Origin: Acidicapsa acidisoli
GTDB taxonomy: Bacteria > Acidobacteriota > Terriglobia > Terriglobales > Acidobacteriaceae
Assembly: GCF_025685625.1 (NCBI RefSeq)
Contig: NZ_JAGSYI010000001.1
Span: forward strand, 806,001 to 870,000
Reading direction: 5' to 3'
DNA: 64,000 nt
Within the stretch, counting starts at the first letter, position 1; each line of letters begins with the position of its first letter. This document shows positions 56,302-64,000 of this stretch, one piece after another. A model generated the notes under the pieces. It was not told the origin of the DNA. It did not search any database and was given only the letters and a program-made list of their open reading frames with translations. The translations under genes were made by a program, and so were the position numbers.

Positions 56302-58674
56302 CTATTCCCTGTTCCCTGTTCCCTGTTCCCTGCTCCCTGCGCTTCCGATCCCTGCACTTCCAATCCACTGATCGACCCAGGCGTTGACGGTCTTGTACCA
56401 GAGCTCAGAGTTTTGCGGCTTCTGCACCCAGTGGCCTTCGTCGGGGAAATAGAGCATCTTGGACGGAACTTTGAGGCGCTGGAGCGTGGTGAAGAGCTGA
56501 TAGCCCTCCGAGACATCGAGGCGGTAGTCGAGCTGGCTGTGGATGACGAGCGTGGGGGTTTTGAAGTTTTTGGCCGAGAGCGCCGGGGACCATCGGCGGA
56601 ATGGATTTTCGGAGTCGGGATGGCCGTAGTAGTCCCAGGGCTTGCCTTTGAACTCCCACTCGTTGAACCACAGCTCTTCCGTCGATCCGTACGCGGATTC
56701 GGGGTCGAACATGCCGTCATGGGTGACGATGCACTTGAAGCGATTGGTATGACCGAGAATCCAGTTGGCCATGTAGCCGCCGTAGCTTGCGCCGAGGGCG
56801 CATTCGCGGTTCTTGTCTATAAACGGGTAGGTTTTCTCGGCGTAGTCGAGGCCGAGCATCAGGTCGGTGAATGGTTTGCCGCCCCAGTCGCCGTTCACAC
56901 CATCGACAAAAGTCTGGCCGTAGCCGGTGCTGCCGCGCGGGTTGATCATGACGACGACGTAACCGTTGGCGGCAAGGAGTTCAGCGTTCCAGCGGTAGCT
57001 CCAGGAGTCGCCCCATGCGCCTTGCGGGCCGCCGTGGATCAGGAATTTGACGGGGTATTTCTTGGCAGGGTCGAAGGCTGGGGGTTTGATGAGGAAGCCC
57101 TCAACCTCTGTCTTATCAGCGGCTTTGAACCAGAAGGATTCTAGCTGTGATAAGTCCAGTTTTGCCAGCAGATCATCGTTTAGATGAGTGATTTTTGTAA
57201 TTTCCTTTTTCTCGGGGTCTCCAAGCGCGACCAGCTTTTCTAACTCTTGCTTGCTTCCAACAAAGTCTGTTCCGATGACAACGTCGCCCTTCTCTCGCTG
57301 CGGTTCTACGAATTGTCTAATTTGAACAACCTCTCCGGGTTGTCCTACTTTCATTCGAGTCGCCAACAGCGTTTTTCCGTCCCCGGCTATATGCAAATCA
57401 TTGAATTCCCCCTCGTTCGAATCAGCGCCAACAAACCTATTCAACCCCGTTCCTGTTTTGTCGATTCCATTGCGACTAGCATCGAAAATTTGCGCCATTC
57501 CGTCGTTACCAGCTACGAAGTAGATCTTGTTCGAATCTGGCGACCAGACAAACTCGTCCACCCATCGATCAAAATTTGGGAGCGAGTCTTTTATTTGCTT
57601 GGTGGTGCGGTCGTAGATCACTAGGCGAAATTTGTCGCTTTCGTAGCCGGGGCGGGCCTGGCTGCGCCAGGCGAGGTATTTGCCGTCAGGTGAGTAAGCA
57701 GGGTTGAAGTCGCCGCCCGGGCTGGTGGAGATTTTTACTGGCTTGGCTGTGGAATTGGTCAGATTGAGGGTGAAGATGTCGGCGTTGGTGCTGATGGCTG
57801 GTTCTTCGTCGAGGTTTTCGGTGAAAGCAAGTTCTTTGGAATCAGGAGAAAACGCGCAGCCACAGCCGCCTTCGAGCGAAAATGGCGGGACGTCGCGCGG
57901 GTCGTTCGGTGTCAGGTCACGGATGGCTCCGGTTTCTACAGTCAGCAGGAAGAGATGGCTGCGCTTGTCGCCGGTGAAGGCGTTCCAGTGCTTGTAGAGC
58001 AGGTGGTCGAAGATGCGGGCTTTGACTTTGCTGGCTGCCTGGGCTGCGTCGCGGTCGATGGTGCACTTCGCGCCATCGGGGTTTTCGGGCGTGATGGCTC
58101 GGCAGTCGGGGTAGACGGAGGCAGTGAAGACGATACTTTTGCCGTCGGGAGACCACAACGCATTGTCGGCTTCCGGTATGTTGATTGCCGGATTTTCAGC
58201 ATTGCTTGTCGGACTTCCAACGTTAGTTGCCGGATTTCTCACGTTCTTTGTGGCATTTCTAATGTTGGTTGTCGTTCCGGTGGCCAGGTCGAAGTCGGCG
58301 AGCCAGATTTGCTGGCTGCCGGAGCGGCTGGAGAGAAAAAGTAGCTGCTTGCCGTCATGCGAAAACCGTGCGCCGCCGTCGGCGGGCTGGGTGCCTTCGA
58401 CCTGTTTGGGCTCTCCACCGGTAACGGGCTGAATCCATAGTTTTGGGGTGCGGGTGTTCTGGGCCAGATCGACGTCGGTTACGGAATAGAGGAGCCACTT
58501 GCCGTCGGGCGAGACGTCGGTGTCGCCGAGGCGGCGCATCTGCATCATGTCGGCGAAAGTCATGGGTCTTTTAGCCGGGGCCTGGGCTGGGAGTTCCTTT
58601 GGCGGGCAGATGGAGAAGAGCAAGACCGGAAAGAAGACTGAGGCCGCAAACCAACGAAGACGATTCCGCATCAC
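56302..58674 (-). CDS. S9-family serine peptidase (dipeptidyl/acylaminoacyl peptidase type)
   Basis: A secreted or periplasmic prolyl-oligopeptidase-type enzyme of 790 residues with a signal peptide (about 1-31), a seven-bladed beta-propeller domain (about 40-500) and an alpha/beta-hydrolase domain. The catalytic triad is S in G-A-S-Y-G-G-Y, D in S-Q-L-D-Y-R and H in D-E-G-H-W. Two oddities: the propeller contains four copies of a seven-residue repeat (about 138-165), and the C-terminal tail G-S-R-E-Q-G-T-G-N-R-E is encoded by heptamer repeats that also shape its stop codon. Codons in about 57120-57620 look more AT-rich than the rest. recX starts two bases after the stop. Confidence 0.93.
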   Translation of the reverse strand: MMRNRLRWFAASVFFPVLLFSICPPKELPAQAPAKRPMTFADMMQMRRLGDTDVSPDGKWLLYSVTDVDLAQNTRTPKLWIQPVTGGEPKQVEGTQPADGGARFSHDGKQLLFLSSRSGSQQIWLADFDLATGTTTNIRNATKNVRNPATNVGSPTSNAENPAINIPEADNALWSPDGKSIVFTASVYPDCRAITPENPDGAKCTIDRDAAQAASKVKARIFDHLLYKHWNAFTGDKRSHLFLLTVETGAIRDLTPNDPRDVPPFSLEGGCGCAFSPDSKELAFTENLDEEPAISTNADIFTLNLTNSTAKPVKISTSPGGDFNPAYSPDGKYLAWRSQARPGYESDKFRLVIYDRTTKQIKDSLPNFDRWVDEFVWSPDSNKIYFVAGNDGMAQIFDASRNGIDKTGTGLNRFVGADSNEGEFNDLHIAGDGKTLLATRMKVGQPGEVVQIRQFVEPQREKGDVVIGTDFVGSKQELEKLVALGDPEKKEITKITHLNDDLLAKLDLSQLESFWFKAADKTEVEGFLIKPPAFDPAKKYPVKFLIHGGPQGAWGDSWSYRWNAELLAANGYVVVMINPRGSTGYGQTFVDGVNGDWGGKPFTDLMLGLDYAEKTYPFIDKNRECALGASYGGYMANWILGHTNRFKCIVTHDGMFDPESAYGSTEELWFNEWEFKGKPWDYYGHPDSENPFRRWSPALSAKNFKTPTLVIHSQLDYRLDVSEGYQLFTTLQRLKVPSKMLYFPDEGHWVQKPQNSELWYKTVNAWVDQWIGSAGIGSAGSREQGTGNRE
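56305..56339. repeat. heptanucleotide tandem repeat (4 perfect + 1 imperfect units)
   Basis: Four copies of TTCCCTG (56305-56332) and one CTCCCTG. They code for the tail of the S9 peptidase just before its TAG. Changes in copy number shift the reading frame and thus the tail and stop, which is only two bases from recX. Confidence 0.8.
58181..58264. repeat. 21-bp imperfect tandem repeat inside the S9 peptidase gene
   Basis: Four 21-base units, each coding (minus strand) for a heptapeptide variant of N-x-R/G/E-N/S-P/A-x-x (N-I-R-N-A-T-K, N-V-R-N-P-A-T, N-V-G-S-P-T-S, N-A-E-N-P-A-I). In-frame expansion would lengthen a propeller loop without shifting the frame. Confidence 0.65.
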
Positions 58675-58809
58675 AGCATCCCTTTTCTGGATCGATGTAT
58701 TCCCATGCGCGCCGGTTGAAAGCTGCGCGGGAAACTGAAGTTTACATCTCTCTGGAAGATGGTGCTTTGGAGCTGCGTCAGCTTATGGGCAGATCAGCCT
58801 ACAGGAAGG

Positions 58810-60840
58810 TCAACTTATGGGAAGGTCTAGAATGATGGCGGCTCCGGTCGGATCGAGATTCGTAGCAGTGATGTTGCCGCGGTGTTCGCGGACGATGGCG
58901 GCGCAGAGGCTGAGGCCGATGGAGGTGGATTCGCTGCCGGCGAAACCTGAGGAAAGCGAATCGAAGGCTCGCTCCGGATGGGCGAATCCCGGACCGGAAT
59001 GGGAGATGACGACCTGAACGCGGCCGTCTTCTGATGTGGGCGCGGTCGCTTCGATATGAACCGATTTTTCAAGGTTTGTACCAACTCGAAGGACGCTGTC
59101 GATGGCGTATTGCGTTGCGTGCAACAGAGCCTGGCGAATCTGGTGCGCGTTGCCGAAGATTGCGGGCAGATCGGGCGCAACAGTGAGGCGGAATTCGATG
59201 GAATGGCGCAGGAAATCGGGTCGGTGCATCTGTTCGATGTCCGTGATGAGATCGACGACCGAAAACGAGTTGAAGCGCTCGGTGGAGAGGCGAGAGAAAC
59301 GCGAGAGCCTCTCGAGGATTCCCTTCATTCGTCGTGCCTCGACCGTGATGGCCTCAGCTCCTCGGCTTTCGACGCCTCCCGGCACGGTTTCCTCAATCAG
59401 GGCGGAGTAACCGAGGATGACGGTGAGGGGATTGTTGAGCTGCTGGGCGACGTTGTTGGCCAGTTGTCCGACTCCCGCGAAGCGCTCAGAGTCGATGAGC
59501 TTGCCGAGCATGAGTGCCTGGGCGCGGGCTGCCTGCAGGCGGCCGGAGAGTATCTCCATGGGCAGCATGTCGTCGGCGCGGAGGTGCGGCAAGGGTGTCC
59601 GGGGCGCAGTGATCAGGATCGCGCCCTCTGGAGAGTTGTCGGGGCCGAGCATGGGAACCGCGCCGACGCGGGTCAGGCGCAGTCGTTCCAGATCGTCGCC
59701 GGGAGTCAGCCACGGAGTCAGGTCAAGACTCAGGGACTTGCTGTCGGGAACGAGCGCCTCTCCGTTGTTGGAGAAGCAGTCCGAGGGCAGGCGCTGAGCC
59801 AGCGAATCCAGAGCGCCGGCTGTAGCGCCGTCCATGCCAGCGTAACCGACCAGCTTGTATGCGCCGCTGGCGTTGCGCACGACCATGGCCGCAGAGGCGA
59901 AGCAGCTGTGCTCAACAATCATGCCGCAGAGGTGGCTGGTCTCGCGGTCGAACTCTTCCAGGTTGCGCGCGGTCAGCGACTGACGGGCATAGGCCTCCAG
60001 CTCCAGACGAACGCGGCGCTCCCTCTGCTGAGCGGTCTCATTCTTGTCGACTTCGTCTTCCAAAACCAACAGGATGAGTCCCATGGCAATAATGACCTTG
60101 CCCAGAATGGCAATACGGGCAAGGAGCAGTCCGAGCAGAATTGCCCGCATTTCGGGCCGGATGAGGAAGAATGGCGGCAGAGCGGAGGCAATGAAGCCCG
60201 AGGTGGTGAGAAAGACGCCTGGAGACAGCCGGCGAAAGTTGTAAACGACCAGGAGCGCCGCCATGAGCATGTTGCCCGACTCGACCACGAGCAGCGGGAA
60301 GTACACATTGCCATGAATGTAGTACGGGATACAGATCGCTCCGGCGACTGCGACTATCAGAACGGAAAGCCAGACGGGAACCGGGCCCTTCTGTAAACTC
60401 CAGGGGATGGCTACGGCAGCCGCCCAATAAGCCAGAAGTAGATAAACCCACAGAAACGGCCGGGTGGAGTACTGCGTATAGCCGTAATAGAGAAAGGTAT
60501 ACAGCAACAGAGGAACCGTGTAGGGAACGACAAACAGGATGCGTCGCCGGCCCATCTGAAAGCCGAAAGGTGACAGCGAGGCCAGAAAGAGCGCGGAAGA
60601 GAGCATCAACAACGACTCCCCCGCAACCTTGAGCCATACAACTGCGTGAGGTATCCCGGCGCCGGGCGGAATGACCCACTGGTTGACCATCCACAGGAGG
60701 ATCTCCTGAAGCCCGGTGCAACTCAGAGCGAGCATCCACAGGAGTGTTCGAACACTGCGGAAGCGCGCGTGCAGGTAGGCAAACGCCAGCATGAGCGCTG
60801 CGATCAGGGTTATAGACGGAATCTGATAGTCATCGGGCAT
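58810..60840 (-). CDS. histidine-kinase-like membrane protein lacking key catalytic residues
   Basis: A 676-residue protein: seven to eight hydrophobic segments (about 8-260), a GAF-like domain (about 285-420), a dimerisation/phosphotransfer region (about 450-525) and a GHKL ATPase-like domain (about 530-675). The layout and the N-N-P-L-T-V-I-L-G-Y motif are those of a sensor kinase. However, the phospho-acceptor position reads V-A-Q-Q-L-N-N-P (Q466 where the family has His), the N-box conserved Asn is Y578, and the G1-box Asp is H614 in S-H-S-G-P-G. Only the G2-like box (around 640-650) is recognisable. It may therefore be a pseudokinase scaffold or ligand sensor. No response regulator is adjacent. 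Confidence 0.88.
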   Translation of the reverse strand: MPDDYQIPSITLIAALMLAFAYLHARFRSVRTLLWMLALSCTGLQEILLWMVNQWVIPPGAGIPHAVVWLKVAGESLLMLSSALFLASLSPFGFQMGRRRILFVVPYTVPLLLYTFLYYGYTQYSTRPFLWVYLLLAYWAAAVAIPWSLQKGPVPVWLSVLIVAVAGAICIPYYIHGNVYFPLLVVESGNMLMAALLVVYNFRRLSPGVFLTTSGFIASALPPFFLIRPEMRAILLGLLLARIAILGKVIIAMGLILLVLEDEVDKNETAQQRERRVRLELEAYARQSLTARNLEEFDRETSHLCGMIVEHSCFASAAMVVRNASGAYKLVGYAGMDGATAGALDSLAQRLPSDCFSNNGEALVPDSKSLSLDLTPWLTPGDDLERLRLTRVGAVPMLGPDNSPEGAILITAPRTPLPHLRADDMLPMEILSGRLQAARAQALMLGKLIDSERFAGVGQLANNVAQQLNNPLTVILGYSALIEETVPGGVESRGAEAITVEARRMKGILERLSRFSRLSTERFNSFSVVDLITDIEQMHRPDFLRHSIEFRLTVAPDLPAIFGNAHQIRQALLHATQYAIDSVLRVGTNLEKSVHIEATAPTSEDGRVQVVISHSGPGFAHPERAFDSLSSGFAGSESTSIGLSLCAAIVREHRGNITATNLDPTGAAIILDLPIS

Positions 60841-61161
60841 TGAAACTGACAGCAGACTCCTTCTCGGTTCGGTTCGGACTCAAAAAATTGCCTATGGACG
60901 GACCCGAGCCCGCGTATTGATCGCAGACGCCAGCCTGAATTTTCATATTGTGAACGCCCGCAGTGTGCACAAAGCTGTGCGGAAAGGAAACCACGAGGAG
61001 TTCATCAACGTCCACACTGATTAGAGAGAATCATGGGCTTCGATGGACTGTCACGAAAATTCAGCGGCATTTAGACCCGTATGTATCATCCTTCTTAACC
61101 CGGTCAAGCTATATGCGTCTAAAGTTGTAGTTGTTGTCGAAAATGATCGGAGCAAAAGCAC
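60841..61161. other. intergenic region between divergent genes
   Basis: A 321-base region with one short inverted repeat (GCACAAAGCTGTGC, about 60968-60981) and no gene. A TATATG near 61110 could be a weak -10 for the downstream plus-strand gene. Confidence 0.45.
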
Positions 61162-62094
61162 GTGTCCACGGTAACTGGGAAATGCAAAATGGTGCGCCGA
61201 AGTGGTTTAGTTCTCCTTTTCGGCATGGTTTTGTGTGCCGGGGTGGTTTGGGGCAGCGACAAGAAGAAGCATGACGCCAATGCCACGGTTTCCTATACGC
61301 CTATGCCGCTCGATTCGGGTTACGGGCCGATGGATATTACCGAACCACCGATCTCTCCGGACGAAATCATTCACAAATTCACGGCCAAGGAGTCCGAATT
61401 TCGCCAGGCGCTGAATCACTACACCTACCGGCGTACGGTCAGGGTGCAGACGGTCAACGACGACGGCAAGGTGGACGGCGAGTACTACCAGGTGGACGAT
61501 GTCATCTTCACTCCGGATGGCAAACGAACGGAGAAGGTGGTGTTTGCTCCGGCGAGCAGCCTGGAGCGGATCAGCATGTCCCCGGCCGATTTCCAGGACA
61601 TTCAGCAGCGGTTGCCGTTTGTCCTGACGACGGAGGACGCGGGGCAATACGACATCAAGTATGTTGGCCGCCAGACGGTCGACCAGGTGCCCTGCTATGT
61701 CTTCGAGGTCGCCCCCAAGGTGATCGAGAAGAACAAACGGTATTTTCAGGGGAAGATCTGGGTGGATGCGGACGCGCTGCAGATTGTGATCACGAATGGC
61801 AAGAATGTGCCGGACGATCTGCGCAAAGGGCACGAAGATCTATCGACGCCGTTTACCACCTACCGCGAGCAGGTGGATGGAGAGAACTGGTTTCCGACGT
61901 ACACCAAGGGCGATGGGGTGCTGCACTTCACGGGGGGGAACGGCTACCTGGGCGAGGATGTGCATGTGCGCCAGACGGTGAAATATACCGACTACAAGCA
62001 GTTCGGATCGTCCTCGACGATTATCTACGAGGGAACGAACATTTCGAATTCGCCGGATACCAATAAACCACCGGATGCTCAGAAGCCGAAGTAG
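61162..62094 (+). CDS. secreted hypothetical protein, LolA-like beta fold (310 aa)
   Basis: A 310-residue exported protein with a GTG start at 61162 (GGAG about nine bases upstream) and a signal peptide to about residue 31 (V-V-W-G-S). The middle has alternating beta strands of the outer-membrane lipoprotein-sorting type (Y-T-Y-R-R-T-V-R-V-Q-T-V, then P-C-Y-V-F-E-V-A-P, then G-K-I-W-V-D-A-D-A-L-Q-I). There is no lipobox. The C-terminus is Asn/Pro/Lys-rich. Proteins of this type recur in acidobacteria with unknown roles. Ends at the terminator shared with lpdA. Confidence 0.75.
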   Translation: MSTVTGKCKMVRRSGLVLLFGMVLCAGVVWGSDKKKHDANATVSYTPMPLDSGYGPMDITEPPISPDEIIHKFTAKESEFRQALNHYTYRRTVRVQTVNDDGKVDGEYYQVDDVIFTPDGKRTEKVVFAPASSLERISMSPADFQDIQQRLPFVLTTEDAGQYDIKYVGRQTVDQVPCYVFEVAPKVIEKNKRYFQGKIWVDADALQIVITNGKNVPDDLRKGHEDLSTPFTTYREQVDGENWFPTYTKGDGVLHFTGGNGYLGEDVHVRQTVKYTDYKQFGSSSTIIYEGTNISNSPDTNKPPDAQKPK

Positions 62095-62117
62095 ATCCCT
62101 GAATCCAGATCAGTGAT

Positions 62118-62143
62118 CCCAGGTCTCAAAATCGAGACCTGGG
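62118..62143. terminator. bidirectional hairpin terminator
   Basis: 10-bp perfect inverted repeat (CCCAGGTCTC / GAGACCTGGG) with a 6-base loop, between the convergent hypothetical gene and lpdA. Confidence 0.7.
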
Positions 62144-62182
62144 GCACCCGCACCCGCACCGCACGCGTCAGCAAATGACAGT

Positions 62183-63619
62183 TTATGCGTTGATGGCGAG
62201 GCCTTCGACTGCGCCGTAGGCGTCGAGCATGGATTCGCTCAACGTGGGATGCGCGTGGATGGTGTACATCAGCTCGTCTACCGTTCCTTCGAGGTCCATG
62301 GCGACAACGGCTTCGGCGATGATTTCCGTCGCCGAGGGACCAATGATGTGGACGCCGAGGATTTCGCCGTATTTTGCGTCGGAGACGATCTTCACGAAGC
62401 CGTCGTGGGAATCGACAATGGTGGCTTTGGAGTTTCCGGCGAAGGGGAACTTGCCGATTTTCACTTCGTGGCCCTTTTCCTTGGCTGCCGTTTCGGTCAA
62501 TCCGACGGAGCCGATCTGCGGCTCGGTGTAGGTGCAGCCGGGGATGCGCAGGCGATTGATGGGGCGGAAGTGCTTGCCCGCGATCTTGGCGACGGCGACC
62601 ATGCCGGCCATAGAGCCGGAGTGGGCGAGCTGTGGCATGCCGGCGACGATATCGCCGATGGCGTAGATGCCGGGCTCGGCGGTTTCCATCCACTCGTTGG
62701 TCTTGATGAAGCCGCGGTCTAGTTCGATCTTTGTCTTGTCGATGTCGATGTTATCGGTGCGCGGGGAACGGCCGACGGCGATGAGCACCTTATCGGCTTC
62801 CTTGACCTGCGATTTGCCGTTCTGGTCGGTGAAGGTTACTCTGACGCCGTCGGTTGTCTTCTCAACCTTTTCGACCCTGGCCCCGGTGTTGATATCGATG
62901 GCGCGCTTTTTGAACTGGCGGGTCAATTCCTTGGAGATTTCTTCGTCTTCGACTGGGACGAGCCGGGGCAGGAACTCGATAATGGAGACTTCCGTACCGA
63001 AGCTCCGGAAGATGGAGGCGAACTCGACGCCGACGGCACCTGCTCCAATGACCACGAGCGACTTGGGAAGAGCGGGGATGGAGAGGATTTCGATGTTGGT
63101 GAGGATGCGCGTATCGGCTTCGAGGCCGGGAAGCATTTTGGCCTGGGAGCCGGTGGCGACGATGACGTTTTTCGCCTTGATAAAGCTCTGCTCGCCGGCT
63201 GCTCCGCCGCCGCCCTCGGTGTAGATGCTGACGGTGTGGATGCCATCTTTGGCGGGGCCGGTGAGGCGTCCGTAGCCCTCGATGGTGTTGACCTTGTTTT
63301 TGCGCATCAGGAATTCGAGTCCCTTGACGTGCTTGGCGATGATGGCGTTTTTGCGCTTAAGGCCCTGCTGCCAGTTGAGGACTGGCTGAGTAACGCCGTC
63401 AATGCCGTAATCGGCTCCGTGTTTGAGGTGATCCCAGACTTCGGCATGGAAGAGCAGCGCCTTGGTGGGGATGCAGCCGACGTGGAGGCAGGTGCCGCCG
63501 AGCGCGCCGGAGCTTTCGATGAGAGCCGTCTTGAGGCCGAATTCGCCGGCGCGGATGGCGGCGGTATATCCAGCCGGGCCGCTGCCGATGATTGCTACGT
63601 CGTAAATTGTCTCTGCCAA
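62183..63619 (-). CDS. lpdA: dihydrolipoyl dehydrogenase
   Basis: The E3 flavoenzyme of 2-oxoacid dehydrogenase and glycine-cleavage complexes; reoxidises dihydrolipoamide with NAD+. FAD fold V-A-I-I-G-S-G-P-A-G-Y; redox disulfide in G-G-T-C-L-H-V-G-C-I-P-T; NAD fold V-V-I-G-A-G-A-V-G-V-E-F; second FAD motif A-I-G-D-I-V-A; catalytic His-Glu pair in H-A-H-P-T-L-S-E. The start is taken as TTG 63619 (then A-E-T-I-Y-D-V), because GGAAGG lies about seven bases upstream and the family begins there; the longer frame adds 17 unrelated residues. No E1/E2 genes are adjacent in the window. Confidence 0.96.
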   Translation of the reverse strand: MAETIYDVAIIGSGPAGYTAAIRAGEFGLKTALIESSGALGGTCLHVGCIPTKALLFHAEVWDHLKHGADYGIDGVTQPVLNWQQGLKRKNAIIAKHVKGLEFLMRKNKVNTIEGYGRLTGPAKDGIHTVSIYTEGGGGAAGEQSFIKAKNVIVATGSQAKMLPGLEADTRILTNIEILSIPALPKSLVVIGAGAVGVEFASIFRSFGTEVSIIEFLPRLVPVEDEEISKELTRQFKKRAIDINTGARVEKVEKTTDGVRVTFTDQNGKSQVKEADKVLIAVGRSPRTDNIDIDKTKIELDRGFIKTNEWMETAEPGIYAIGDIVAGMPQLAHSGSMAGMVAVAKIAGKHFRPINRLRIPGCTYTEPQIGSVGLTETAAKEKGHEVKIGKFPFAGNSKATIVDSHDGFVKIVSDAKYGEILGVHIIGPSATEIIAEAVVAMDLEGTVDELMYTIHAHPTLSESMLDAYGAVEGLAINA

Positions 63620-63706
63620 GGGTCTTCCTTCCGGGCGCGCAGCGTCATCCTGCGGTCGCTCTTGCCACACATCAGTCTAATGGATGCGGTCTGGCGGGTT
63701 TCAGGA

Positions 63707-64000
63707 TCATGCTTCGCAATCTGGGAGCGGAAGCAGGTCTGGCGGACGCCACTCCCTGCGAGCCGCCGAGTCTTTGACGACGTCGCCGGAGTAGTACAGG
63801 GTATGGAGGGTGCGGGCCTCGCCGAAAACCTCCACAGCCTGACGGGCGGCTTCAAGGCGGGATTGCGGCTGGCGCTGGCGGAGGAATTCGGCGACGATGA
63901 CGAGCCAGAAGCGGGTGAGGGTTTCGTGATAGCCGGAGGTGGTTGTGTTTGCTCCGCCAACAGCACGGTTATAGGCACTGATGCGGGCGCGCATCTGCGG
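63707..64000 (-). CDS. conserved hypothetical protein, C-terminal part (partial)
   Basis: The last 97 or so residues of a protein entering from the right edge. The stretch Y-N-R-A-V-G-G-A-N-T-T-T-S-G-Y-H-E-T-L-T-R-F-W-L and the ending W-R-P-P-D-L-L-P-L-P match a small conserved family I know only as hypothetical (Y-H-E-T-[LI]-T-x-[FL] signature). It ends 87 bases before the lpdA start on the same strand. A start inside the window is not assumed, because the frame stays open to the edge. Confidence 0.7.
   Translation of the reverse strand, partial: PQMRARISAYNRAVGGANTTTSGYHETLTRFWLVIVAEFLRQRQPQSRLEAARQAVEVFGEARTLHTLYYSGDVVKDSAARREWRPPDLLPLPDCEA

Overview
This window looks like chromosomal DNA of an acidobacterium, most likely the Terriglobia/Acidobacteriaceae (Edaphobacter, Granulicella and Terriglobus are the kind of genus meant). 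The case rests on two very large Oar-type TonB-dependent receptors with an N-terminal carboxypeptidase-like domain, a long glycine/serine/alanine-rich repeat protein of a kind common in that phylum, heptanucleotide repeats at gene ends, moderately high GC, and housekeeping genes of ordinary bacterial type. The taxonomic call is inference; no rRNA or tRNA gene, CRISPR array or insertion sequence was found.

Layout. 1-6 kb: the start of a Tat-exported protein, a membrane-anchored hypothetical, a GH29 alpha-L-fucosidase and a PAS/GGDEF/EAL protein whose GGDEF motif is destroyed. 6.6-14 kb: an Oar-type receptor, then a ferric-siderophore receptor paired with the PiuC hydroxylase. 14.8-29.6 kb: an accessory metabolic island with a glycerate 2-kinase plus LctP-family permease, a divergent FadR/FCD-type GntR regulator, a second Oar-type receptor, and a transcription unit for a Tat-exported glycoside-hydrolase-like protein, a second LctP permease and malate synthase A. 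30-34 kb: DoxX, a quinone-oxidoreductase-like enzyme, an alginate-export-type porin and a LysR regulator. 34-64 kb: mostly core genes (gyrB, rpmA, rplU, fsr, rpmB, msrB, greA, ruvX, mltG, an amidase, alaS, recX, lpdA) mixed with lineage-specific proteins.

The most interesting structure is in the 16.5-29.6 kb island. Three separate minus-strand promoters (near 18145, 23153 and 29590) have the same design: a perfect TTGACA -35 box, then a palindrome ATGGT-N3-ACCA(T) inside the 17-18 bp spacer, then a TANCAT-like -10 box. The palindrome has the TGGT-N3-ACCA form used by FadR/PdhR-type GntR proteins, and exactly one such regulator (18422-19282) lies between the target genes. These promoters would control glycerate kinase with permease 1, the receptor, and the glycosidase with permease 2 and malate synthase. 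I infer a locally regulated system that imports a carbohydrate-derived compound and feeds C2/C3 hydroxyacids (glycolate, glyoxylate or glycerate) into central metabolism. The substrate is not known.

Other items worth a second look: a 58-residue secreted peptide gene (37404-37580) next to a polytopic membrane protein; a likely small RNA or attenuated leader (about 41008-41086) with two covarying tandem hairpins and a terminator; a histidine-kinase-like protein lacking its phospho-acceptor histidine and other key residues; and heptamer repeats that overlap stop codons. Positions of short sites were counted by hand and may be off by one or two bases.
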